DNA from: an uncultured Victivallis sp.
GTDB lineage: Bacteria; Verrucomicrobiota; Lentisphaeria; Victivallales; Victivallaceae
Assembly (NCBI GenBank): GCA_944389935.1
Contig: CALXOE010000044.1
Span: forward strand, 1-35,017
Direction: 5' to 3'
Length of the DNA: 35,017 bases
Below are positions 15,114-22,662 of the stretch, piece by piece (the first letter of the stretch is position 1; each line of letters starts with the position of its first letter). A program made the translations under genes and the position numbers. The notes under the pieces are model-generated. The model worked only from the letters and a program-made list of their open reading frames with translations. It was not told where the DNA came from and searched no databases.

Positions 15114-15915
15114 GGTGCGTGGCGTTTCGGCCGGATACGGGGCGAAGCTCGTTCTGGACGGGGTTGAGTTCGAGATTCCGGCGGGGAAGATCATGACGCT
15201 GGTCGGTGCGAACGGCAGCGGCAAGTCGACACTGTTGAAAGTGATCGGGCGGCTGTTGAAACCGCGGACCGGGTGCGTGCTGCTGGATGGAAAGGCGGTG
15301 CATTCGTGTGATACGGCGGAACTGGCGCGGAAGATGGCGATTCTGCCGCAGCTGCACCACGCTTCGGGAGAGACGACGGTGCGGGAGCTGGTCGGATTCG
15401 GCCGGTTTCCGTACCGGAGCGGATTCGGGGTGTTGAGTGCGCGTGACCGGGAGGTGATTGCGGAGATTCTGCGCCTCACGCGGCTCGAACCGTTGCAGGA
15501 GCGGAAACTCTCGACGCTCTCGGGCGGCGAGCGGCAGCGGGCGTGGATCGCGATGACGCTGGCGCAGGAGCCGGGCGTTCTGCTGCTGGACGAGCCGACG
15601 ACGTTTCTGGACATCCGCTGCCAGTTCGAGGTGATTGAGCTGGTGCGCGATCTGAATCGCCGGTGCGGAATTACGGTGTTGATGGTGCTGCACGATCTGA
15701 ATCTGGCGGCGCGTTGTTCGGACTTCATCGTCACGCTGAAAGGGCGGCGTATCCGGCACATCGGGACGCCGCGGGAGATTCTGCAGCCGGAGATTCTGCG
15801 GGAGATTTTTGAGATCGAGTCCGTCGTTCATGTCGGGGCGGACGATATTCCCTACTGCGTTCCGACCGGGAGCGTGAAAGAAGAGGACAATAAGAACGGG
15901 GATGGCGGGTTATGA
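15103..15915 (+). CDS. btuD: ABC transporter ATP-binding protein, BtuD/FecE type
   Basis: Protein of 270 residues. Walker A GANGSGKST at 35-43, ABC signature LSGGE at 139-143, Walker B VLLLDEPTTFLD with Asp163-Glu164, and the switch His in MVLHDLNLAARCSD. The Q-loop is in MAILPQLHHA. The C-terminal LQPEILREIFEIE stretch is typical of the BtuD/FecE/HmuV subgroup that drives corrinoid, siderophore and haem importers. It overlaps btuC by 11 bases and its stop overlaps the start of cbiL by 4 bases. This couples uptake genes to biosynthesis genes in one transcript. Confidence 0.92.
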   Translation: MRLEVRGVSAGYGAKLVLDGVEFEIPAGKIMTLVGANGSGKSTLLKVIGRLLKPRTGCVLLDGKAVHSCDTAELARKMAILPQLHHASGETTVRELVGFGRFPYRSGFGVLSARDREVIAEILRLTRLEPLQERKLSTLSGGERQRAWIAMTLAQEPGVLLLDEPTTFLDIRCQFEVIELVRDLNRRCGITVLMVLHDLNLAARCSDFIVTLKGRRIRHIGTPREILQPEILREIFEIESVVHVGADDIPYCVPTGSVKEEDNKNGDGGL

Positions 15916-16607
15916 CGGCGAAATTTTACGGGATCGGCCTCGGTCCCGGTGATCCGGGGCTCGTGACGTTGCGGGCGCTGGAGGTTCTTCAGAGTGCGGG
16001 ACGGATTTTCTGTGTGGCGGCGCGCGGGGCGTCGCGCAGCGTATCGGCGTCGATTCTCGCGGCGCTGCCCGGGGGGACGGCGGAGGTGACGGAACTGGAG
16101 TTTACGATGTCGACCGACTGGGAGGAGCGGCTGGCGCGGATCGACGGGCATGCCGCTGCGATTCTGGAACTTCTGCGCGGCGGGGTGGAGTGCGCGTTTG
16201 CGTCGATCGGCGACCCGATGACTTACAGCACCTGTTCATATCTGCTGCGGGCGTTGCGGAAACTCGAGCCTGAGCTTGCGTATGAGATCGTTCCCGGCGT
16301 GAATTCGTGGAGCGCGCTTGCGGCGAAGTGCGGCGAAGTGCTCTGCGAGGATGAGGAGACGTTACGGATCGTACCGGGATATTCGGTCGCGGATGGGGAG
16401 GACCCGGCCGCGTTTTCCGGGCACGGTACGACGGTGCTTCTGAAAGCGTACCGCAACCGGAATCGGCTGCTGAAAACTCTGCCGCCCGGGGCGCAGGTGC
16501 TCTACGGCGCGAACATCGGGCTTGCCGGTGAGGTGTGCTGTTCGGATGTCGGGGAAATGGAGTCGCTGCCGGAGGCATACTTGTCGATGCTTGTGGTGAA
16601 ACATTGA
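15912..16607 (+). CDS. cbiL: Cobalt-factor II / precorrin-2 C20-methyltransferase
   Basis: Adds the C20 methyl group from S-adenosylmethionine to (cobalt-)precorrin-2, the first committed methylation of the corrin branch. Protein of 231 residues, normal length. Tetrapyrrole methylase marks: FYGIGLGPGDPGLVTLRALE at the N-terminus, ECAFASIGDPMTYSTCSYL near residue 95 (the DPMTYST form is characteristic of CbiL/CobI), and EIVPGVNSWSALAA near 120, the SAM site. ATG 15912 overlaps the preceding stop. In this operon, with CbiD and CbiG present, the cobalt-loaded substrate is expected. Confidence 0.92.
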   Translation: MTAKFYGIGLGPGDPGLVTLRALEVLQSAGRIFCVAARGASRSVSASILAALPGGTAEVTELEFTMSTDWEERLARIDGHAAAILELLRGGVECAFASIGDPMTYSTCSYLLRALRKLEPELAYEIVPGVNSWSALAAKCGEVLCEDEETLRIVPGYSVADGEDPAAFSGHGTTVLLKAYRNRNRLLKTLPPGAQVLYGANIGLAGEVCCSDVGEMESLPEAYLSMLVVKH

Positions 16608-16625
16608 GGACAACAGGATGGTAAG

Positions 16626-19175
16626 ATGGAACACGGTGGAAATCTCACAAATCTGGCGGCGCGTGCGGGGTGCCGCCCGGAAGAGCTGCTCGATTTCAGC
16701 GTGAATCTGAATCCGCTCGGGCCGCCGCCGGGGGCGTTCGGCTGTTACTTCCGGGGATTTGACGGGCTGAGCGCGTATCCGGAGCCATATGCGGAGTCGG
16801 TCGCTGCGAAACTGGCGGAACGGTGGGGCATCCCGGCGGAACGCGCGGTGATGCCGGGGAACGGCTCAAATCTGCTGTTGAATCTGCTGCCGGCTCTGTG
16901 CGGGGCGGAGCGGGCGATCGTGGTGGTGCCGGGATACCTTGAGTACGAGGCCGCGTGCGTCCGGGCCGGGTTGACGGTCGAACGGTTTGTGCTGCGGGAG
17001 GAGGAGGCGTTCGTGCCGGACTTGAAACGGCTCGGGGAGGCGGTGAGACCGGGGGATCTTGTCATCCTGGGGAATCCGGGCAATCCGGTCGGGACGTTCC
17101 TCCCGCGCGCGGAACTCGAGTCTCTCGTCACGGCGCACCCGGAGGCGCTGTTTCTGATTGACGAGGCGTTTATCGAATTCGTCGGCGAAACGGAGTCTCT
17201 GGTCGGGAGTCCTTTGCGGAATCTGGTAATAAGCCGTTCATTCACGAAATTTTACGCGATGCCCGGGTTGCGCATGGGTGCGATGATCGGCCCGGCCGGT
17301 CTTATGGCGAAGCTGCGGGAGTTGCAGGGCGAGTGGGCGGTGTCGGCTCCGGCTGTCGCGATGATGAATTTTCTGCTCTCGCTCCCTGCCGGGGAAGACG
17401 GGTACGCCGCCGCGAGTCGGCGTGAAACGGTTCGTCTGCGGGAAATGCTGGCGACGGGTCTCGCCGGGATTCCCCATGTCCGCGTGTTTGAATCGCAGGC
17501 GAATTATCTGATGTTCAAAAGCTTGCGTGCTGATCTGGCGGAGAAATTGCTCGTTCGGAATCGGATCGCGCTGCGCGACTGCTCCAGTTATCCGGGGCTC
17601 GGACTTGGTTTCTTTCGAGTTGCGGTGCGGCGCGAGGAGGATCAGGCGAAACTGCTTGCGGCGCTCGCGCCGGGGAGGGCGCCGTTTGTCGCGAAAGCGC
17701 GCCGCCGCACCCCGGCCTTGATGCTGCAGGGAACCTGCTCGAATGCGGGCAAGAGCGTACTTGCCGCGGCGTTCTGCCGGATTCTGCTGCAGGATGGATT
17801 TGCGGTGGCGCCGTTCAAGGCGCAGAACATGGCGCTGAATTCGTGCGTCACGCCGGATGGTGGGGAGATCGGGCGGGCGCAGGCGGTTCAGGCCGAGGCG
17901 TGCCGACTAGATCCGGATGTCCGGATGAATCCGATTCTGCTCAAACCGAACAGTGATCTCGGCAGCCAGGTGGTGTTGAATGGACGGGCGATCGGAAATT
18001 TCTGTGTGCGCGACTATTTCCGGCGCAAACCCGAACTGTGGCATGAGGTCACGGCAGCCTACGATTCGCTCGCGGCGGATTACAGCGTGATTGTGCTTGA
18101 GGGGGCGGGCAGTCCCGGAGAGGTGAATTTAAAGAGCGGCGATCTTGTGAACATGCGTATGGCGGAATACGCACATGCGCAGGTACTGCTCACGGGAGAC
18201 ATCGACCGCGGCGGGGTTTACGCCTCGTTTGCGGGAACCTGGGCGACGTTGGAGCCGCGTGAGCGGGAACTTGTCAATGGATTCATTGTGAACAAGTTCC
18301 GTGGTGATGCTTCGCTGCTGCATGGCGCGCATGAGTGGCTAGAGCGTCTGACCGGCCGTCCGGTGCTCGGGGTGATCGATTATCTGCATGATCTCGGACT
18401 TCCGGAGGAGGATTCGGTGAACTTCTCGTTTGTCCGTCCGGTGGAAAAGGAGGCGCGAACGCTCGATATTGTACTTGTGCATCTCGGTCACATTGCGAAC
18501 TTTACAGATTATGCGCCGCTTGAGCTCGAACCGGATGTGACCCTGCGGAAAGTCGATTGCGCCGCTGATTTCGGTGAACCCGACGCCGTGATTCTGCCCG
18601 GCAGCAAGAGCGTTGCCGCGGATCTTGTAAAACTGCGGGAAAATGGTTTGTTTCAAAAGATTTACGATTCGTCGAAACGGGGGGCGTTTCTCCTGGGAAT
18701 CTGCGGCGGGCTGCAGCTGATCGGAGAACGGCTGCTCGATCCGGAGGGGATCGAGTCGTCGGAACGGGAGGTCCGCTGTCTCGGACTTCTGCCGCTTGAA
18801 ACGGTGATGCGGCGTGAGAAAACGCTGAGGCGGACGGTAGCGTATCTTCCTGACGGGATGGAACTTTCCGGATATGAAATCCATCATGGGGAGACGGTGT
18901 CGAAAGAGTCCGGGATTCCGGAGATCCGGGATGAATCGGGGCGCGCGGTCGGATTTGTGCGGGGAAATTGTTTTACGACTTATCTGCATGGGCTCTTTGA
19001 CAACGACCGTTTCCGCCGGCGCTGGCTGGACCAGCTGCGGATTGCAAAAGGGTGGAGCCCGAAAGGCGGCGTAACCGCGCGATACGGCGTCGAAGAGGCC
19101 CTGAACCGATTGGCCGATCATGTGCGCAGCCGGATCGATATCGAACGACTCTACCGGAAACTGGGGGTGCGCTGA
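16626..19175 (+). CDS. Fused threonine-phosphate decarboxylase (CobD) and cobyric acid synthase (CobQ/CbiP)
   Basis: Protein of 849 residues with two complete enzymes. Residues ~1-350 are an aminotransferase-fold, PLP-dependent L-threonine-O-3-phosphate decarboxylase: DFSVNLNPLGPP, LILGNPGNPVGT-like segment (LVILGNPGNPVGTFL), LFLIDEAFIEF, and SFTKFYAMPGLRMG with the PLP Lys208. It makes aminopropanol phosphate, the linker of the lower loop. Residues ~365-849 are cobyric acid synthase: LQGTCSNAGKS (Lys376), PFKAQNMALNS, EGAGSPGEVNL, TGDIDRGGVYAS, and a glutaminase half with nucleophile Cys693 in LGICGGLQL and His788 in YLHGLF. It amidates four side chains. The joint is a short Ala/Arg-rich linker with no stop or internal RBS. 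Both products meet at CbiB, encoded downstream. The fusion is uncommon. Confidence 0.93.
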   Translation: MEHGGNLTNLAARAGCRPEELLDFSVNLNPLGPPPGAFGCYFRGFDGLSAYPEPYAESVAAKLAERWGIPAERAVMPGNGSNLLLNLLPALCGAERAIVVVPGYLEYEAACVRAGLTVERFVLREEEAFVPDLKRLGEAVRPGDLVILGNPGNPVGTFLPRAELESLVTAHPEALFLIDEAFIEFVGETESLVGSPLRNLVISRSFTKFYAMPGLRMGAMIGPAGLMAKLRELQGEWAVSAPAVAMMNFLLSLPAGEDGYAAASRRETVRLREMLATGLAGIPHVRVFESQANYLMFKSLRADLAEKLLVRNRIALRDCSSYPGLGLGFFRVAVRREEDQAKLLAALAPGRAPFVAKARRRTPALMLQGTCSNAGKSVLAAAFCRILLQDGFAVAPFKAQNMALNSCVTPDGGEIGRAQAVQAEACRLDPDVRMNPILLKPNSDLGSQVVLNGRAIGNFCVRDYFRRKPELWHEVTAAYDSLAADYSVIVLEGAGSPGEVNLKSGDLVNMRMAEYAHAQVLLTGDIDRGGVYASFAGTWATLEPRERELVNGFIVNKFRGDASLLHGAHEWLERLTGRPVLGVIDYLHDLGLPEEDSVNFSFVRPVEKEARTLDIVLVHLGHIANFTDYAPLELEPDVTLRKVDCAADFGEPDAVILPGSKSVAADLVKLRENGLFQKIYDSSKRGAFLLGICGGLQLIGERLLDPEGIESSEREVRCLGLLPLETVMRREKTLRRTVAYLPDGMELSGYEIHHGETVSKESGIPEIRDESGRAVGFVRGNCFTTYLHGLFDNDRFRRRWLDQLRIAKGWSPKGGVTARYGVEEALNRLADHVRSRIDIERLYRKLGVR

Positions 19176-19176
19176 A

Positions 19177-19701
19177 ATGCTGGGCGACAAAGATCGAGGG
19201 CTGCTTCTGAATCTGACCGGGGACGGCAAAGGAAAAAGCACCGGCGCATTCGGTACGGCGGTGAGGGCGCTCGGCTGGGGATGGCGCGTGGCGATTCTGC
19301 AATTTCTGAAAGGCGACCGGATGACCGGTGAGCGGAATTTTTTTACAACTCATTTTCCTGAAATGATTTTCGAGGATTTGGGATTGGGACTTTCAACCCA
19401 TCCAGGCGATCACGCCGGTGCGGCGCGCCGCGGTTGGGAACGGGCGAAAGAGCTGCTCGCCGGATTCGATGGGGAGCTTTTGATCCTCGACGAACTGAAT
19501 GTAGCGCTACGCAATGGTTATCTCTCTGCGGATGAAGTGATTCCGGCATTGACCGGGCGGCGGGAAACATTGAATGTCATTGTGACGGGGCGCGGCGCGC
19601 CGCCGGAACTTGTTGCCGTTTCCGACCTTGTTTCGGAGGTGCGGGAGATCCGTCACCCGTTCCGGAGCGGAATCCCGGCACAGAAAGGAATTGATTACTG
19701 A
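19177..19701 (+). CDS. cobA: Cob(I)yrinic acid a,c-diamide adenosyltransferase (CobA/BtuR type)
   Basis: Transfers the 5'-deoxyadenosyl group of ATP to the cobalt of reduced corrinoids. Protein of 174 residues; ATG 19177 one base after the cobQ stop, chosen because the P-loop follows at the usual distance. Marks: LLNLTGDGKGKSTGAFGTA (P-loop variant, residues 15-22), GWRVAILQFLKG, LLILDELNVALRNGYLS and NVIVTGRGAPPELV near the C-terminus, all typical of CobA/CobO/BtuR. The stop TGA shares its A with the ATG of cbiC. It serves both the de novo route and salvaged corrinoids brought in by the ABC importer. Confidence 0.94.
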   Translation: MLGDKDRGLLLNLTGDGKGKSTGAFGTAVRALGWGWRVAILQFLKGDRMTGERNFFTTHFPEMIFEDLGLGLSTHPGDHAGAARRGWERAKELLAGFDGELLILDELNVALRNGYLSADEVIPALTGRRETLNVIVTGRGAPPELVAVSDLVSEVREIRHPFRSGIPAQKGIDY

Positions 19702-20369
19702 TGAACGACTTATTCGATACGATTCTCTGGGACAGAGACGGGAGCGCGATCGAGCGTGAGAGTTTTCGGCGCATCGATGCGGAGGTGAATCCTGCCGTGC
19801 GCGCACGGTTTTCCGAATCGGAATGGCATGTCGCCCGGCGGCTCGTGCACACCTGCGCGGATTTTACGATTCTCGATCATCTGGAATTTTCGGGCGACCC
19901 GGTCGGTGCGGCGCTTGCGGCACTGCGGCGGGGGGCGCGGATCTACACGGATTCAAACATGATTAAATCGGGGCTGTCCATCCCGAAACTGAAGCGTTTT
20001 TCCGTCGATTACGAACGAGAGTCGATTCTCTGCCCGGTTGCTGACGCGGAGACGGGTGCTTTTGCCCGGGAACGGGGCATCACGCGGGCGCTTGCTGCGG
20101 TGGAGCTGCACGCTTCGGAACTCGACGGAGCGGTGTTTCTCTGCGGGAATGCGCCGCTGGCGCTGGCTGGAGTCGTTCGACTCGCGGTTGAGCGCGGGAT
20201 TGCGCCGGCACTTATCGTCGGAATGCCGGTCGGGTTCGTGAATGTGGTCGAGTCGAAGAAACTGCTTGACCTTGTGGAGATTCCATATATTCGGATCTCA
20301 GGGAGGCGAGGGGGCAGCTCGCTTGCGGTCGCGGCGCTGCACGGCATGATGGAGTGTAATTTGGAGTGA
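19701..20369 (+). CDS. cbiC: Cobalt-precorrin-8 methylmutase
   Basis: Moves the methyl group from C11 to C12 to form cobyrinic acid. Protein of 222 residues. Marks: RRLVHTCADF with the catalytic His50, GARIYTDSNMIKSGL, FLCGNAPLAL and VGMPVGFVNVVESK, all strongly conserved in CbiC/CobH. The ATG overlaps the cobA stop by one base and the stop overlaps the GTG of cbiD by 4 bases. Confidence 0.96.
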   Translation: MNDLFDTILWDRDGSAIERESFRRIDAEVNPAVRARFSESEWHVARRLVHTCADFTILDHLEFSGDPVGAALAALRRGARIYTDSNMIKSGLSIPKLKRFSVDYERESILCPVADAETGAFARERGITRALAAVELHASELDGAVFLCGNAPLALAGVVRLAVERGIAPALIVGMPVGFVNVVESKKLLDLVEIPYIRISGRRGGSSLAVAALHGMMECNLE

Positions 20370-21430
20370 AACGGACGGGAACACTGCGGTGCGGATGGAC
20401 GACCGGCAGCGCGATGACGGCGGCGGCACTCGCCGCCTGGCGCGGCTCGGGTGATCCGGTTATGCTGCGGCTGCCGGGCGGTGAAATGCCGGAGATCCCG
20501 ATTGCCCGGGCCTGGCCTGGCGGCGCTGTCGTCATCAAGGACGGCGGAGATGACCCCGATGTGACGAGCGGCTGTGAGATCACAGTGACCGTCGTCCCGT
20601 TTTCCGGAGCTCCGGAGGCGGCCGATCATCTCGTGCCGTGCGGGGAAGGAGAGCTGATCGTTCGGGGCGGGCCGGGTGTCGGGCGTGTGACGCGCCCCGG
20701 GCTCGCGGTTCCGGTCGGCCTTGCAGCTGTCAATCCCGGGCCGCGCCGGATTCTCGCGGAAAATTTTCGACTCGCCGGCTTCGGGCGGATTCCGGGAGAG
20801 CGATTGCTCGTGACCGTTTCAGTTCTTCATGGGGAAGAACTTGCAAAAAAAACACTGAATCCCGTGCTCGGGATAGTCGGAGGTATTTCGATTCTTGGAA
20901 ACTCCGGAATCGTGCGCCCCTATTCAAACGCTGCCTATGCCGCGACGATTGAGCTTCAACTGCGCAGTGCCGCCGCAAACGGCGCGACGGTTGCGGCGTT
21001 GACGACCGGAAACCGGACGACGGCGGCCGTGCGGCGTGACTGGCCGGAGATCCCGGAGGAAGCGGTCGTACCGGTGGCGGACTTTATCGAATCCGCGCTG
21101 AAAGCCGCGGCTGAAGCGGGGTTGCAACGGGTCATCGTCGGCTGTATGCCGGGGAAACTCTTCAAATACGCCTGCGGATTCGAGAATACTCACGCTCATC
21201 GCAATAAATTGATGTTGACTTACTTACGCGATTTAGGCGTCGATCTCCCCGGAGTTCCGCTCGAGACGATCGATACGATGGGGGAGCTCCGGGCACGGAT
21301 CGGAGACGCGCGGTTTCGAGAGGTGCTTGGTCCGGTTTATGACCGGGCGCGGGAAGTTTTGCAGAAGTGGCTGAGTCCGGCGATGCTGGAACTCGCTCTC
21401 TACGATGAGGATGGAGGAAGAATTCGATGA
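20366..21430 (+). CDS. cbiD: Cobalt-precorrin-5B (C1)-methyltransferase
   Basis: Methylates C1 after ring contraction; CbiD is specific to the oxygen-independent pathway. Protein of 354 residues from GTG 20366, overlapping the cbiC stop. Marks: LRCGWTTGSAMTAAALAAW at the N-terminus (the CbiD 'G.TTG..A.AA' motif), GDDPDVTSGCEI, GPGVGRVTRPGLAVPVG, and LGIVGGISILGNSGIVRPYS, the conserved central block. The C-terminal segment TAHAHRNKLM-like (ENTHAHRNKLM) is also typical. Stop and next ATG overlap (ATGA). Confidence 0.96.
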   Translation: MKRTGTLRCGWTTGSAMTAAALAAWRGSGDPVMLRLPGGEMPEIPIARAWPGGAVVIKDGGDDPDVTSGCEITVTVVPFSGAPEAADHLVPCGEGELIVRGGPGVGRVTRPGLAVPVGLAAVNPGPRRILAENFRLAGFGRIPGERLLVTVSVLHGEELAKKTLNPVLGIVGGISILGNSGIVRPYSNAAYAATIELQLRSAAANGATVAALTTGNRTTAAVRRDWPEIPEEAVVPVADFIESALKAAAEAGLQRVIVGCMPGKLFKYACGFENTHAHRNKLMLTYLRDLGVDLPGVPLETIDTMGELRARIGDARFREVLGPVYDRAREVLQKWLSPAMLELALYDEDGGRIR

Positions 21431-22662
21431 ATCCGGTACAGGTGGTCGGTTGTGATGCTTCCGGTTTTTCGGCGGAGGCGCGCGAGGTGCTGCGCCATAC
21501 GGAGTTTCTGCTCGGCGGCAGGCGACTGCTCGCGCTCGCCGCGCCGGAACTGTCTCCGGGAGCGGAGTGTATTGAGCTCGGCGCGGCGCTCGTGGAGACG
21601 CTCAGAACGGCTCTTGCGCGGCGCGGTGAACGGAAGATGACGCTGCTCGCATCCGGCGACCCGCTCTGCTGCGGGATCGGCGGGACGTTGCGCCGTCTCG
21701 TTCCGGATGAGGCGTTCCAGTTTCATCCGGCGCCGACAGCGTTTCAGCAGTTTTTCGCCCGGCTCGGCACGCCGTGGGAGAAGATGTCGTTTTTTTCTCT
21801 GCACGGCGAGGCGGATGTGCTGCCGTTCCGGCGGATGCTGCGTTCGCAGCTTGCCGCGGTCTACTGCGACGCAAGGCGGACGGCGCGACACATCGCGGCG
21901 GAACTTGTGACGCGTTTTCCCGCTGCCGCCGGAAGAAGAGCGGCGGCCGGATGTGATCTCGGACTCGCGTCCGAGTATATTGTCACCGGGACGCTCGGCC
22001 GGATCGCGGAAGATCGAGCTGTGGAGCGTTCGCTCTCCATCCTCGCTCTGCTGCCTGATGTGACTGTGCCGGTGCCGGAGTTGCCGCTCGGTCTGGAGGA
22101 CGAATCCTATCTTCATGCCGGGCAGATGATTACCCATCCGGAAGTCCGGGCGGTCGTGCTCTCGAAACTGCGCCCCGGGTCCGGGGTGATGTGGGATCTC
22201 GGGGCGGGGAGCGGCTCGGTCGGTCTTGAGGCGGCGGGGCTCTCGCCGGATCTCGAGGTTCATTTTGTCGAGAAGAATCCTGAACGCTTCGCGGAACTGG
22301 CTGAGAATTGCCGACGCGAGGGGTTGAGCGGTCTCTTTCCGCACCCCGGCTCGGCGTTCGAGTGGATTCCGGAGCTGCCCGAACCCGATCGCGTCTTTGT
22401 CGGCGGTGGAGGGAGCGGGCTCGGAGAGATTCTCCGTGCCGCGTTTGAGCGGTTGAAACCCGGCGGAATTCTCGCGGCTACGGCTGTTCTTGCCGAGAGC
22501 AGTGCGACTCTCGCCAACGCTCTTGCCGAATATCGGAGTGAACTTCTGACCGTGAGTGTGAGCCGCGGTGTGCCGCTCGGACATGGAACTTTGATGAAAG
22601 CGGAAAATCCGATCACAATCGCGGTTTACCGGAAACCGATGGAGAAAGAACAGGGAAAATGA
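21427..22662 (+). CDS. cbiET: Fused cobalt-precorrin-7 C5-methyltransferase / cobalt-precorrin-6B C15-methyltransferase (decarboxylating)
   Basis: Protein of 411 residues with CbiE (~1-205) and CbiT (~215-411), the same order as CobL. CbiE: MNPVQVVGCDASGFS, LLGGRRLLA, MTLLASGDPLCCGIGGTL (methylase GDP.. block) and SFFSLHGE. CbiT: THPEVRAVVLSKLRPGSG, then the class I SAM motif WDLGAGSGSVGLEA near 256, VHFVEKNPERF and RVFVGGGGSGL. It methylates C5 and C15 and removes the ring C acetate carboxyl. This fusion is common. It overlaps both neighbours by 4 bases. Confidence 0.94.
   Translation: MNPVQVVGCDASGFSAEAREVLRHTEFLLGGRRLLALAAPELSPGAECIELGAALVETLRTALARRGERKMTLLASGDPLCCGIGGTLRRLVPDEAFQFHPAPTAFQQFFARLGTPWEKMSFFSLHGEADVLPFRRMLRSQLAAVYCDARRTARHIAAELVTRFPAAAGRRAAAGCDLGLASEYIVTGTLGRIAEDRAVERSLSILALLPDVTVPVPELPLGLEDESYLHAGQMITHPEVRAVVLSKLRPGSGVMWDLGAGSGSVGLEAAGLSPDLEVHFVEKNPERFAELAENCRREGLSGLFPHPGSAFEWIPELPEPDRVFVGGGGSGLGEILRAAFERLKPGGILAATAVLAESSATLANALAEYRSELLTVSVSRGVPLGHGTLMKAENPITIAVYRKPMEKEQGK

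Noticed and set aside
15880..15912. Possible separate riboswitch or promoter before cbiL
   Set aside because: The genes overlap here; there is no room for an aptamer and no conserved blocks are present.
21400..22584. Long minus-strand open frame opposite cbiET
   Set aside because: The plus strand encodes both CbiE and CbiT with all motifs; the minus frame is a shadow.
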